Below, piece after piece: positions 1 to 7,591 of a stretch of DNA of 11,501 bases. The notes beneath the pieces were generated by a model. That model saw only the letters and a program-made list of their open reading frames with translations, made no database searches and had not been told where the DNA came from. Numbering within the stretch: position 1 is the first letter of the stretch; the number at the start of each line of letters is the position of its first letter. Origin of the DNA: Patulibacter sp041648495 (GTDB lineage: Bacteria; Actinomycetota; Thermoleophilia; Solirubrobacterales; Solirubrobacteraceae); assembly GCA_041648495.1 (NCBI GenBank), contig JBAZOW010000106.1:1-11501 (forward strand), read 5' to 3'. Made by a program: the position numbers and the translations under genes.

Positions 1-960
1 GGGATCCAGGGCTTCGCCGGGATCCAGGGCGTCGAAGGCATGCAGGGCCCGATCGGCTTCACGGGTGCGAATGGTGTCGCTGGCCCGCAGGGTCCGCAGG
101 GCATCGAGGGCGCGGTCGGTGGGGAGGGCGCCGTCGGTCCGATCGGGCCGACGGGCGAGCAGGGCCCGCAGGGCGTTCCCGGCGTGATCGGGGCGACCGG
201 TCCGCAGGGTGACGTGGGACCGCAGGGTCCGATCGGACCGACGGGTCAGACCGGCCCGGCGGGAGCCGACGGTCAGACGGGGCCGATCGGTCCGGCCGGG
301 GCCACGGGCGGCGTCGGCCCGGCCGGAGCCACCGGCAACACCGGTCCGAAGGGTGACGACGGCGACGTCGGTCCCGCCGGTCCCGCCGGCCCGACGGGCA
401 ACACCGGGGGTACCGGTCCCGCCGGCCCGAAGGGCGATACCGGCGACACCGGGCCCGCGGGCGGCATCGGTCCGGCCGGCCCGGCCGGCGTCGGTGGCGT
501 CAAGCTGCTCGACGGCAACGACGTCGACCTCGGGCGGATCATCGGCACGAGCGACACCCTGGTCACCGTCGTGACGCCGACCGGCTACGTCCTGACCATG
601 TCCTTCGCGGGCGTCGTCCAGCTGGGCACCCAGCTGAACTACGTCGGGCAGTGCTCAACGACGGCGACGGTCTGGATGAACGCGGGCACCACCCAAGCCC
701 GTAAGGCGAACGGCAAGCTCGCGGTCTACTCGCCCAGCGTCGGCGCGTACTTCGTGCCGGACAACGTCGCCAGCGACGGAACGGCGTCGGGGGTGCCGAT
801 GACCGGCATGACGATGGCCGAGCAGGGCTCGACCAGCCTCTCGGCCGGCACCTGCGCGGCGGCGACCCAGTCGCCGAACAACGGCTTCAAGATGAAGTCG
901 GTGGCCGCGTCGGTGGTCGGCATGCCCGCGACGATCGCGCTGCCCCTGAAGATCCAGTAG
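1..960 (+). CDS. Secreted collagen-like protein, 5' end outside window (paralog A)
   Basis: The reading frame is open from the first base, so the gene begins upstream; the Met at position 40 lies inside the collagen tract and is not a credible start. The visible 319 residues are 55 uninterrupted Gly-X-Y triplets (nt 1-495) followed by a C-terminal domain of about 154 residues. Many triplets carry Thr in the Y position (GAT, GPT, GNT, GDT, GQT), and Lys/Asp triplets (GPK-GDD, GPK-GDT) are typical of bacterial triple helices lacking hydroxyproline. The C-terminal domain has two cysteines, is predicted beta-rich, and aligns with that of the next gene through the shared blocks G-K/R-L/I-AVYS, Y-F/L-VP and VGMPATI/V. 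No LPXTG motif or terminal membrane helix is seen, so the protein is probably released or held non-covalently. Export is inferred from the paralog, because the N-terminus is not visible. Function is unknown beyond a probable fibrous extracellular role. Confidence 0.9.
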   Translation, partial: GIQGFAGIQGVEGMQGPIGFTGANGVAGPQGPQGIEGAVGGEGAVGPIGPTGEQGPQGVPGVIGATGPQGDVGPQGPIGPTGQTGPAGADGQTGPIGPAGATGGVGPAGATGNTGPKGDDGDVGPAGPAGPTGNTGGTGPAGPKGDTGDTGPAGGIGPAGPAGVGGVKLLDGNDVDLGRIIGTSDTLVTVVTPTGYVLTMSFAGVVQLGTQLNYVGQCSTTATVWMNAGTTQARKANGKLAVYSPSVGAYFVPDNVASDGTASGVPMTGMTMAEQGSTSLSAGTCAAATQSPNNGFKMKSVAASVVGMPATIALPLKIQ

Positions 961-962
961 CT

Positions 963-1015
963 CGCCGCCCGGCTGCCGCCGTCCTCCCCCGCAGCAGCGT
1001 GAGGGGCGGGCGGCG
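963..1015 (+). terminator. Possible hairpin terminator after collagen-like gene A
   Basis: A perfect 9-bp inverted repeat (cgccgcccg at 963-971, cgggcggcg at 1007-1015) starts just after the stop codon. The loop is long (35 nt) and there is no T-tract. It could end transcription of gene A or be chance pairing in GC-rich DNA. Confidence 0.3.
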
Positions 1016-1025
1016 CCAGTACCGC

Positions 1026-1040
1026 GTGGGTAGTACCCAC
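1026..1040. promoter_or_regulatory. 15-bp palindrome upstream of collagen-like gene B, candidate operator
   Basis: The sequence gtgggtagtacccac is a perfect 7-bp inverted repeat around a single central base. It lies 115 bp before the start of the second collagen-like gene. Size and symmetry fit the binding site of a dimeric regulator. No regulator is identified. Confidence 0.4.
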
Positions 1041-1077
1041 TGCGAATCGTTGGTGCCCCGCCGTCCGTCGGACTCGG

Positions 1078-1101
1078 GTATCGGACGGCGGCAGCCGATA
1101 C
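1078..1101. repeat. Inverted repeat in the leader of collagen-like gene B
   Basis: The arms gtatcgg (1078-1084) and ccgatac (1095-1101) are perfect 7-bp complements with a 10-bp spacer; a partial third copy, atatcgg, follows at about 1114. It could be an operator or a stem-loop in the mRNA leader. The first arm overlaps an exact GGGTAT hexamer (1076-1081), but no matching -35 element sits at SigB spacing. Confidence 0.3.
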
Positions 1102-1155
1102 GGTGTCCCCGACATATCGGCGGCGGCCCGCGGGCCAGACGGGCGGACGGGACGA

Positions 1156-2574
1156 ATGCGCAACACGGGACCGATCAGGAAAGCCGGCATCGTGGGGGTC
1201 GTGGCCGTGATCGCTGCCGGCGGCACGACCGCGGCGATCGCCGCGGACCGTCCATCCGCCGGCTCGGCGTCCACGACGCTCCACGCGTGTCTCACGCCGG
1301 TCTACAAGACGCTGCAGCTGACCACCGTGGGCGCGAAGTGCCCGGAGGGACACCGGAAGATCTCGTTCGCCAGCAAGGGCGAGCAGGGTGAGAAGGGCGC
1401 GCGCGGAGCTCGCGGGACACGGGGCTCGGCCGGCGCCGACGGCGCAGCGGGCTCGCAGGGGATTCCCGGGGCCGGCGGTCCGCAGGGCGTGGCCGGTGCC
1501 TCCGGTGCCCACGGTGCGCCGGGTGAACCGGGCGCGCAGGGAATCCAGGGCGTGCCGGGGATCCAGGGTCCTCAGGGTCTACAGGGGATTCAGGGCGTGC
1601 CCGGTATCCAGGGTATCCAGGGCTTCGACGGGATTCAGGGCGTCCCCGGCATGCAGGGGCCGATCGGGTTCACGGGCGCGGACGGCGCCGCCGGTCCTCA
1701 GGGGCCGCAGGGCGTCGAGGGTGCGATCGGCGCGGAGGGTCCGGCCGGTGCGTCCGGGGACGTGGGCCCGACGGGTGCCACCGGCCCGGTCGGGCCCGTC
1801 GGTCCGATCGGTGCGACCGGTCCGCGGGGCGAGCAGGGTGAGCAGGGCGATGAGGGTCCGATCGGCGCGACCGGGCCCGCCGGTCCCCAGGGGGACGTGG
1901 GAGACGTGGGCCCGGCCGGCCCGAAGGGCGACCAGGGCCCCGTGGGTCCCGCCGGCGCCACCGGGAGCGCCGGCCCCAAGGGCGAGTCGGGGGCCGCCGG
2001 GCCTGCGGGCGCCAACGGGGCTGCTGGCCCCAAGGGTGATCCGGGCGCGGCCGGGCCCGCCGGGGCGACCGGCCCGCAGGGCCCGACCGGGGCCGCCGGC
2101 TCCGGCGGCGCGGTCCTCCGCGACGCCGCCAACGTGAAGCTCGGCGCGGTGATCTCCTCGAATCGCTACAGCGTCACCGTGGCCACCTCCACCGGTCACG
2201 TGATCGACCTCAGCTGGCGTGGCGCCGCAGCCGCGCCCGCGGCGATCTACTTCACGGGCGGTTCGTGCGGGGCCGGCAGCACCAAGTGGCTGCTCGCCGG
2301 CGTCGGCTCCTCCCAGCGGTACATCAACGGTCGGATCGCCGTGTACTCGCGGACCACCAACACGTACCTCGTCCCGGCGACGGTCGGGGCCGACGGCGCG
2401 GCGACGTCGGTGACGATGAGCAACGTCACGAACATCGAGTACGAGGTCGGGGTCGTCGGCGAGGGCGAGTGCGATCCGGCGTCAGCGACGAGCCAGGGCG
2501 TCCTGCTGAAGACGGCGACGCCGGCCCAGGTCGGCATGCCGGCCACCGTGACCCCGCCGCTGTCCGTGCAGTAG
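1156..2574 (+). CDS. Secreted collagen-like protein with C-terminal globular domain (paralog B)
   Basis: The protein has 472 residues. Residues 1-29/30 form a Sec signal peptide: basic start (R2, R8, K9), hydrophobic core, then AIA/IAA before the cut, which supports this start although the ribosome site is weak. Residues 31-74 hold a short segment with Cys45 and Cys62, likely a disulfide-bonded N-terminal cap. Residues 75-317 are 81 Gly-X-Y triplets without interruption. The first part is rich in GIQ/GVP/GPQ and the later part in GPA, GPK, GAT and GDx. Residues 318-472 are a globular domain with two Cys (in GGSCG and GEGECD), homologous to the end of the upstream gene. Bacterial collagen-like tracts form triple helices, and the end domains may direct trimerisation or binding. 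No sortase motif or C-terminal membrane anchor is seen. It lies 195 bp after its paralog and was probably made by tandem duplication. The exact role (adhesin, fibre, matrix) is unknown. Confidence 0.93.
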   Translation: MRNTGPIRKAGIVGVVAVIAAGGTTAAIAADRPSAGSASTTLHACLTPVYKTLQLTTVGAKCPEGHRKISFASKGEQGEKGARGARGTRGSAGADGAAGSQGIPGAGGPQGVAGASGAHGAPGEPGAQGIQGVPGIQGPQGLQGIQGVPGIQGIQGFDGIQGVPGMQGPIGFTGADGAAGPQGPQGVEGAIGAEGPAGASGDVGPTGATGPVGPVGPIGATGPRGEQGEQGDEGPIGATGPAGPQGDVGDVGPAGPKGDQGPVGPAGATGSAGPKGESGAAGPAGANGAAGPKGDPGAAGPAGATGPQGPTGAAGSGGAVLRDAANVKLGAVISSNRYSVTVATSTGHVIDLSWRGAAAAPAAIYFTGGSCGAGSTKWLLAGVGSSQRYINGRIAVYSRTTNTYLVPATVGADGAATSVTMSNVTNIEYEVGVVGEGECDPASATSQGVLLKTATPAQVGMPATVTPPLSVQ

Positions 2575-2585
2575 CGCGGGCCGCG

Positions 2586-2603
2586 GGCGGATCGCGGTCC
2601 GCC
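2586..2603 (+). repeat. Small hairpin just after the collagen-like gene B stop
   Basis: The arms ggcgga and tccgcc form a 6-bp stem around a 6-nt loop, 11 bp after the stop codon. It may help termination, but the larger hairpin at 2663-2698 is far stronger. Confidence 0.25.
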
Positions 2604-2662
2604 GTCGACGCCTGATGCACGAGGGCTCGCCCCGTCGGCGTCGCCCGCCCGCACCGATCAAC

Positions 2663-2698
2663 GACGAGGGCCCCGCCGAATCCGGCGGGGCCCTCGTC
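2663..2698. terminator. Strong bidirectional terminator hairpin between convergent genes
   Basis: A perfect 16-bp inverted repeat (gacgagggccccgccg and its complement) encloses the 4-nt loop aatc. It lies 88 bp after the collagen-like gene and 63 bp after the end of citrate synthase on the other strand, so it can serve both. Neither side has a T-tract, which is common for hairpin terminators in high-GC actinobacteria. Confidence 0.8.
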
Positions 2699-2761
2699 AC
2701 GTCCTGCGGTGGTCGGTACGGCAGCAGGGCATCCGGCCCCGCCCCGCCGTGCCGTCCGGGG

Positions 2762-4093
<1,332 letters not shown>

Positions 4094-4156
4094 TGGGCTC
4101 CTCTGTCAATCCCGTCGCGTGAAGCGCTCCAGCGTACGACCTGCACAGCGTGTTCC

Positions 4157-4170
4157 TCGACCGCGGTCGA
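4157..4170. promoter_or_regulatory. Palindrome in the gltA upstream region, candidate operator
   Basis: The sequence tcgaccgcggtcga is a perfect 14-bp palindrome, 64 bp upstream of the gltA start. On the minus strand it follows a -10-like hexamer, TACGAT (4182-4187), by 11 bp, so it would sit just downstream of the transcription start if that hexamer is real. No convincing -35 was found. The placement fits a repressor site, but this is inference. Confidence 0.35.
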
Positions 4171-4242
4171 ACCGGAGCTGAATCGTAGTATGGCGGGTCG
4201 TGGCTTGAAGAACGTCCCATCCTGGCGCAAAGACGGTGCGGA

Positions 4243-4269
4243 GCGCCCCTCCTTCCGTCGGGGAGGCGC
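4243..4269 (-). terminator. Possible hairpin terminator after dcd
   Basis: An imperfect 10-bp stem (arms 4243-4252 and 4260-4269, one mismatch and one G-T pair) surrounds a 7-nt loop, about 75 bp past the dcd stop. It lies between dcd and gltA and could separate their transcription. A smaller perfect stem, ccccg/cgggg (4286-4300), lies between it and dcd. Confidence 0.35.
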
Positions 4270-4318
4270 AACCCGTGAACCGAAGCCCCGCCGATCGGGG
4301 GGTGCGGTTGGAGCGGGT

Positions 4319-4360
4319 GCTAGGGGAGGCGGGCGAGCCCGTTGCTAGGGGAGGCGGGCG
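4319..4360. repeat. 17-bp direct repeat spanning the dcd stop codon
   Basis: The sequence gctaggggaggcgggcg occurs at 4319-4335 and again at 4344-4360, a 25-bp period. The right copy contains the last codons and stop of dcd; the left copy lies just downstream. It looks like a small tandem duplication. Confidence 0.7.
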
Positions 4361-4920
4361 GGGCCACCTTCGTACCGGCTCTCGGTCGCCTCGACCTGGC
4401 CGTGGTAGTGGCTGCCCAGCTCGGGATGACCGTACGGCCGCTCGGCGGCCTGGTCGAGCAGCATGAACGAGAGCTGGGCGATCGGCAGGCCGGGCCGCAG
4501 CAGGATCGGCACGCGCGTCAGGTTGGCCAGCTCGAGGGTCAGCGTGCCCTTCCAGCCCGGGTCGCAGAAGCCGGCCGTCGCGTGGACGATCAGTCCGAGC
4601 CGGCCGAGCGAGCTCTTGCCCTCGATGCGCGCCACGACGTCGTCGGGCAGCTCGACCCACTCCTCGGTGCGACCGAGCGCGAACTCGCCGGGGTGGATCA
4701 CGAACGGCTCGTCGCCCTCGCAGACGACCTGTTCCGTCAGGTTCGCCGGGGGGCTCGCCAGGTCGATCGACGTCACCCGGTGGTTGTGGAAGACCCGGAA
4801 CGAGTTGCCCAGCTTGAGGTCGACGGAGGCCGGCTGGACCGCCCCGTCGTCCCACGGGTCGATCTTGATTCGCTGTTCCGCGACGAGCCGGCGGATCGTG
4901 ACGTCCGAGAGCACGGTCAT
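4345..4920 (-). CDS. dcd: dCTP deaminase, probably bifunctional dCTP deaminase/dUTPase
   Basis: This enzyme deaminates dCTP to dUTP; the bifunctional type goes on to dUMP, feeding thymidylate synthesis and keeping dUTP low. The 191 residues match the family length (about 190). The signature region 101-130 reads GKSSLGRLG, then HATAGFCDPGW, then LTLELAN. By alignment with E. coli Dcd, the active-site residues are Ser103, Arg107, Ala116 and Glu130. The AGFxDPG segment and the tail (RPYG, GSHYHGQ) resemble the bifunctional DCD-DUT enzymes of Methanocaldococcus jannaschii and Mycobacterium tuberculosis more than the monofunctional E. coli enzyme; this is inference from motifs. The frame is open to 5139, but the extra 73 residues are Arg-rich and unlike the family, so the start is MTVLSD at 4920. 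There is no Shine-Dalgarno site; a TAGGCT box 7 bp upstream suggests a leaderless mRNA. Confidence 0.95.
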   Translation of the reverse strand: MTVLSDVTIRRLVAEQRIKIDPWDDGAVQPASVDLKLGNSFRVFHNHRVTSIDLASPPANLTEQVVCEGDEPFVIHPGEFALGRTEEWVELPDDVVARIEGKSSLGRLGLIVHATAGFCDPGWKGTLTLELANLTRVPILLRPGLPIAQLSFMLLDQAAERPYGHPELGSHYHGQVEATESRYEGGPARLP

Positions 4921-4927
4921 GCGCGGA

Positions 4928-4933
4928 AGCCTA
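4928..4933 (-). promoter_or_regulatory. -10 box of a likely leaderless dcd promoter
   Basis: On the minus strand TAGGCT (TANNNT type) is followed by 7 bases and then the dcd ATG, so transcription would start at or next to the A of the start codon. The lack of any ribosome site agrees. The same arrangement is seen before the kinase gene (7474-7479). No clear -35 was found. Confidence 0.45.
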
Positions 4934-5117
4934 GAGGGTTGCCGTATCGAGGGGCGGAGCCCGCGCCCCGCGCGTAGGGGAGTACGCACAGCTCGGGGAG
5001 GGGGGAAATCACCGCGAGCGACGACGAGGGGGAGGGGAGCCACCACCTTGCCGCGTCTCTCGCGGCGGTGTGGCGACCGACGTCCTCCTTTCCGCACGAA
5101 CCGAAGCGACCACGCCC

Positions 5118-5591
5118 ATGCGCATCCGCCCCCTCTCACCTTCCCCCTCGTCCCCCCGCTCGCGCCGCCTAGCCCGCACCGCCGCCGTGCTCGTGGCGCT
5201 GCTCGGCACGTTCGGCGCTTCGGCGGTGGCCGGCGCGGTCGAGACGGCCCCCGCGCCCGCCGGGGCCCCTGCTGCTCTGCCGGCCCCGGACGGCGAGCGC
5301 ATCTCGTCGTACCGCGTGACCGACGCGGAGATCGCAGCCCTCGAGCGCCGCGGCCGGCGCGTGACCTACCGGACCAGCGTGACGAATCGCGAGCCGCGGA
5401 CCGTCCGGAACGTCGAGGTCTGCGAGCCGCTGCCCCGGGGGTTGCGCTTCGTCACGGCCACCCGTGGATTCGAGATGCGGGACGATCGGGTCTGCTGGGT
5501 CATGACGTTGCGCGCCGGGCGACGTGCCGACCTGCGGATCGTCGTCCGCACGCTGACGCGAGCCGGCGGATCGGAACGCCGGATTCCGTAA
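5118..5591 (+). CDS. Small secreted protein with one DUF11-like (beta-sandwich) domain
   Basis: The protein has 157 residues from the ATG at 5118. Residues 1-40 form a long signal peptide with an Arg-rich start, a hydrophobic core (AAVLVALLGTFGASAVAG) and an Ala-rich exit, followed by an Ala/Pro linker. Residues from about 79 to 150 match the DUF11 conserved repeat pattern seen in bacterial surface proteins: VTYRTSVTN, then VRNVEVCEPLP, GLRFV, W and L-AGRRADLRI. Two cysteines (in VEVCEPL and DRVCW) may pair. The family usually has several copies in large proteins; a single copy in a small exported protein is less common. An in-frame GTG at 5070 would add 16 residues ahead of the signal peptide and is less likely; neither start has a good ribosome site. 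The next gene, an L,D-transpeptidase, begins 48 bp downstream in the same direction, suggesting an operon and an envelope role. Exact function is unknown. Confidence 0.82.
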   Translation: MRIRPLSPSPSSPRSRRLARTAAVLVALLGTFGASAVAGAVETAPAPAGAPAALPAPDGERISSYRVTDAEIAALERRGRRVTYRTSVTNREPRTVRNVEVCEPLPRGLRFVTATRGFEMRDDRVCWVMTLRAGRRADLRIVVRTLTRAGGSERRIP

Positions 5592-5639
5592 CGTCAGCTC
5601 CCGGCCTGCCCCGCGACCCCGGCCCGCGCACTACGCCCC

Positions 5640-6497
5640 ATGCTTCCCTCGTCCCCCGCATCCTCGCCCTCCTCGGTCCGCTGGTCGTCCCCGGTCCTGT
5701 TCGTCCTGCTCTTGCTCGTGGTCGGTCTCGCGACCGCCCGACCGGCGCTCGCCGCGTCCGGCGACGTGGGGGGCGAGGCGGCGAGCGCCGGGGCGATCGA
5801 GGACCCGGGGGGCGACGACGTCGGTACGGAGACCGACGCCGACCCGCTCTGGCCGGTCGCCGCGCCCGCGAAGCAGCGCGGGGCGACCGTCGCCCGGGTC
5901 GTCGTGGCCGGCTACGGCCGCGCGCGCCTGGCGTCGACGCGGGGAATGGTCCGCGTCGGGACCGAGACCGCCTGGTCGGGCCAGAACCAGACCCTGCTGG
6001 TGCTGCGCGGGGCCGAGCGGGCCGGCGTCAAGTGGGTCCAGCTGCTGCTCGGCAGCCGACCGAACGGCCGCACGGCGTGGGTCCGGCGCGACCACGTCGT
6101 GCTCGGCACCACCCGCTACTGGATCGACGTCTCGACGCGGTTGCGGCGGGTCACCGTCTATCGCGACGGTCAGCGGGTGCGGCGCTTCCGCGCGGTGATC
6201 GGGGCGCCGCGGACCCCGACGCCCCACACGTTGGCAGCGATCTACGAGATCAACCGCCAGCCGGAACCGACGGCGTTCCTCGGCCCCTGGGTGCTCGCCC
6301 TGACCGCGCATTCGCAGGTGCTGGAGAACTACGGCGGCGGACCGGGCCGGGCCGCGATCCACGGCCGCGCGGGGGCGAGCCTGCTCGATCCGCTGGGCAG
6401 CGCCCGCTCGCACGGCTGCGTGCGGGTGACCAACGCGGACGTGCGGTTCCTGGCGCAGCGCGTGCCGGCCGGAACCCCGGTCGACCTGCGCCGCTAG
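5640..6497 (+). CDS. Secreted L,D-transpeptidase (YkuD domain)
   Basis: L,D-transpeptidases form 3-3 peptidoglycan cross-links or attach proteins to the wall, working outside the membrane. The 285-residue protein starts with a signal peptide or N-terminal anchor (residues 14-40, core VLFVLLLLVVGLATA, then ARPALAAS). An acidic/Gly-rich linker (41-75) follows. Residues about 80-156 look like a small SH3-like or other beta wall-binding module (ending TAWVRRDHVVLG); this assignment is weak. Residues 159-284 are the YkuD catalytic domain: YWIDVSTRLRRVTVY, PHT near 195-197, IHG with His241, and the active-site motif S257-H-G-C260-V-R262. Cys260 is the expected nucleophile. All key residues are present, so it should be active. 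It follows the DUF11-like gene by 48 bp and ends 13 bp before the convergent kinase gene. Confidence 0.94.
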   Translation: MLPSSPASSPSSVRWSSPVLFVLLLLVVGLATARPALAASGDVGGEAASAGAIEDPGGDDVGTETDADPLWPVAAPAKQRGATVARVVVAGYGRARLASTRGMVRVGTETAWSGQNQTLLVLRGAERAGVKWVQLLLGSRPNGRTAWVRRDHVVLGTTRYWIDVSTRLRRVTVYRDGQRVRRFRAVIGAPRTPTPHTLAAIYEINRQPEPTAFLGPWVLALTAHSQVLENYGGGPGRAAIHGRAGASLLDPLGSARSHGCVRVTNADVRFLAQRVPAGTPVDLRR

Positions 6498-6510
6498 CCG
6501 GACCGCAGAG

Positions 6511-7464
6511 CTACGCGCGCAGCGCGATTGCCGCGTCGGGGACGCGCGTCAGCTCGACCAGCCGGTCGACGCGCTCCTGGACGGCGCTGCCGGGCAGCTC
6601 GTAGAGCTTCTCGGCGCCGAAGGCCTCGACGTTGTGCGACGCGGTCGCGGTGCCGTGCAGCAGGGCGGCGGCGAGCACGTCGCGATCGACGACCAGCTCG
6701 GGCTCGGCCGCCAGGCGGGCGGCGACGTAGCCGACCACGCCGCCGGCGAAGGTGTCCCCGGCGCCGGTCGGGTCGACGACGGAGTCGAGGGGAAAGACCG
6801 GGACCGTGAACCCGCCGTCCTTGGTGTAGACGGTCGCGCCGTAGCTGCCGAGCTTGGCGATGATCGCCGACGGCGCGTCGTCCCACGCCAGGATCGCCTG
6901 CGCCGCGGAGTAGACCGTCCGGGCGCCGGTCAGCTGCTGCAGCTCGCCGTCGTTGAGGATCAGGCAGTCGATCTCGCCGATCGCGGCGACCAGGTCGTCA
7001 CGGGCGATGTCGATCCACAGGTCCATCGAGTCCAGGGCGACCCACTTGGCGGCCTGGCACTGGGCCCGCACCGCGCGCTGCAGGGCGGGGACGATGTTGG
7101 CGAGGAACAGCACGTCCGAGGCCTGGCTCTCGGCCGAGAGCTTCGGCTCGAAGCTCTCGAAGACGTTCAGCTCGGTGACGATGGTGTCGCGCGAGTTGAG
7201 GTCGTCGTGGTACTTGCCCTGCCAGAAGAAGGTCTTGCCGCCGGCGACGCGCTCGACGTCGTCGGTGTTGGTGCCGCGGGTGCCGAGCAACGCGACGTCC
7301 TCGTCGCTGTAGTCGTCGCCGACCGGACCGACGACGCGGACGTCGGTGTAGAACGACGCGGCCTGGGCGAAGTGGAAGGCGGCGCCGCCGTGGATGCGGT
7401 CGCGCTTTCCGGACGGGGTTTCGACGCCATCAAAGGCGATGGATCCGACGACGGTGACGGTCAT
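6511..7464 (-). CDS. PfkB-family sugar/nucleoside kinase
   Basis: PfkB (ribokinase-like) kinases transfer phosphate from ATP to a hydroxyl of a sugar, nucleoside or related compound in the cytoplasm. The 317 residues match the family size. The N-terminal strand MTVTVVGSIAFD leads to a GG motif (26-27, HGGAAFHFA) that contacts substrate, then VVGPVGDD. N171 and E174 (NDGE) form the NxxE magnesium/phosphate motif. DPTGAGDTFAGG at 231-242 is the family C-terminal signature, with catalytic base Asp237 in the GAGD anion hole. The opening resembles a subgroup of PfkB proteins (FDxVETPxG) whose substrate I cannot name, so no gene symbol is given. The start at 7464 has no Shine-Dalgarno site, but a TAGTCT box lies 9 bp upstream, suggesting a leaderless or near-leaderless message. 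The gene diverges from the sigma-factor operon and converges with the L,D-transpeptidase. Confidence 0.93.
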   Translation of the reverse strand: MTVTVVGSIAFDGVETPSGKRDRIHGGAAFHFAQAASFYTDVRVVGPVGDDYSDEDVALLGTRGTNTDDVERVAGGKTFFWQGKYHDDLNSRDTIVTELNVFESFEPKLSAESQASDVLFLANIVPALQRAVRAQCQAAKWVALDSMDLWIDIARDDLVAAIGEIDCLILNDGELQQLTGARTVYSAAQAILAWDDAPSAIIAKLGSYGATVYTKDGGFTVPVFPLDSVVDPTGAGDTFAGGVVGYVAARLAAEPELVVDRDVLAAALLHGTATASHNVEAFGAEKLYELPGSAVQERVDRLVELTRVPDAAIALRA

Positions 7465-7473
7465 AGGCGCGGA

Positions 7474-7479
7474 AGACTA
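7474..7479 (-). promoter_or_regulatory. -10 box of a likely leaderless kinase promoter
   Basis: On the minus strand TAGTCT (TANNNT type) lies 9 bp before the ATG. The stretch from the box through the start codon closely matches the one before dcd: both read TAG, any base, CTTCCGCGC, then ATGACCGT, with two extra bases here. No -35 is evident. Confidence 0.4.
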
Positions 7480-7566
7480 TGACCTTCCGGCGGTGGTTCG
7501 CGGCGCCGTCCCGGCCGGGATCGTCGGGGTATGGCGCGCACGAGCCCCGACGCTCGTAGGATTTAT

Positions 7567-7591
7567 GTTTCACCCGGTCAGTCCCGGGTAG
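7567..7591 (+). promoter_or_regulatory. SigB/SigF-type promoter for the sigma/PAS operon
   Basis: GTTT (7567-7570) is followed after 15 bp by GGGTAG (7586-7591). This resembles the promoters used by B. subtilis SigB (GTTTAA, 12-14 bp, GGGTAT) and mycobacterial SigF. Transcription would begin near 7598, giving a leader of about 130 nt before the sigma gene. It suggests autoregulation or control by the second sigma factor. The rest of 7465-7730 shows no ORF that I can support. Confidence 0.55.

Noticed and set aside
1076..1081. Exact GGGTAT hexamer before the second collagen-like gene as a SigB-type -10
   Set aside because: No GTTT-like element lies 14-16 bp upstream, so the match was not called a promoter.
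1540..1660. Short direct repeats (atccagggcgt-like) considered as a CRISPR or tandem-repeat array
   Set aside because: They are in-frame Gly-X-Y codon repeats of the collagen gene with a 9-18 bp period and no spacers.
4105..4112. TTGACA-like hexamer on the minus strand before gltA
   Set aside because: It lies only about 12 bp before the ATG, next to the ribosome site, so it cannot act as the -35 of the gltA promoter.
4921..5139. 73-codon N-terminal extension of dcd
   Set aside because: Family length and the MTVLSD start argue for 4920; the extension is Arg-rich intergenic sequence.
4463..6604. Plus-strand ORF of 713 codons across dcd, the DUF11 gene and the transpeptidase
   Set aside because: It runs out of frame through three recognised genes, is extremely Arg/Pro-rich and shows no domain.
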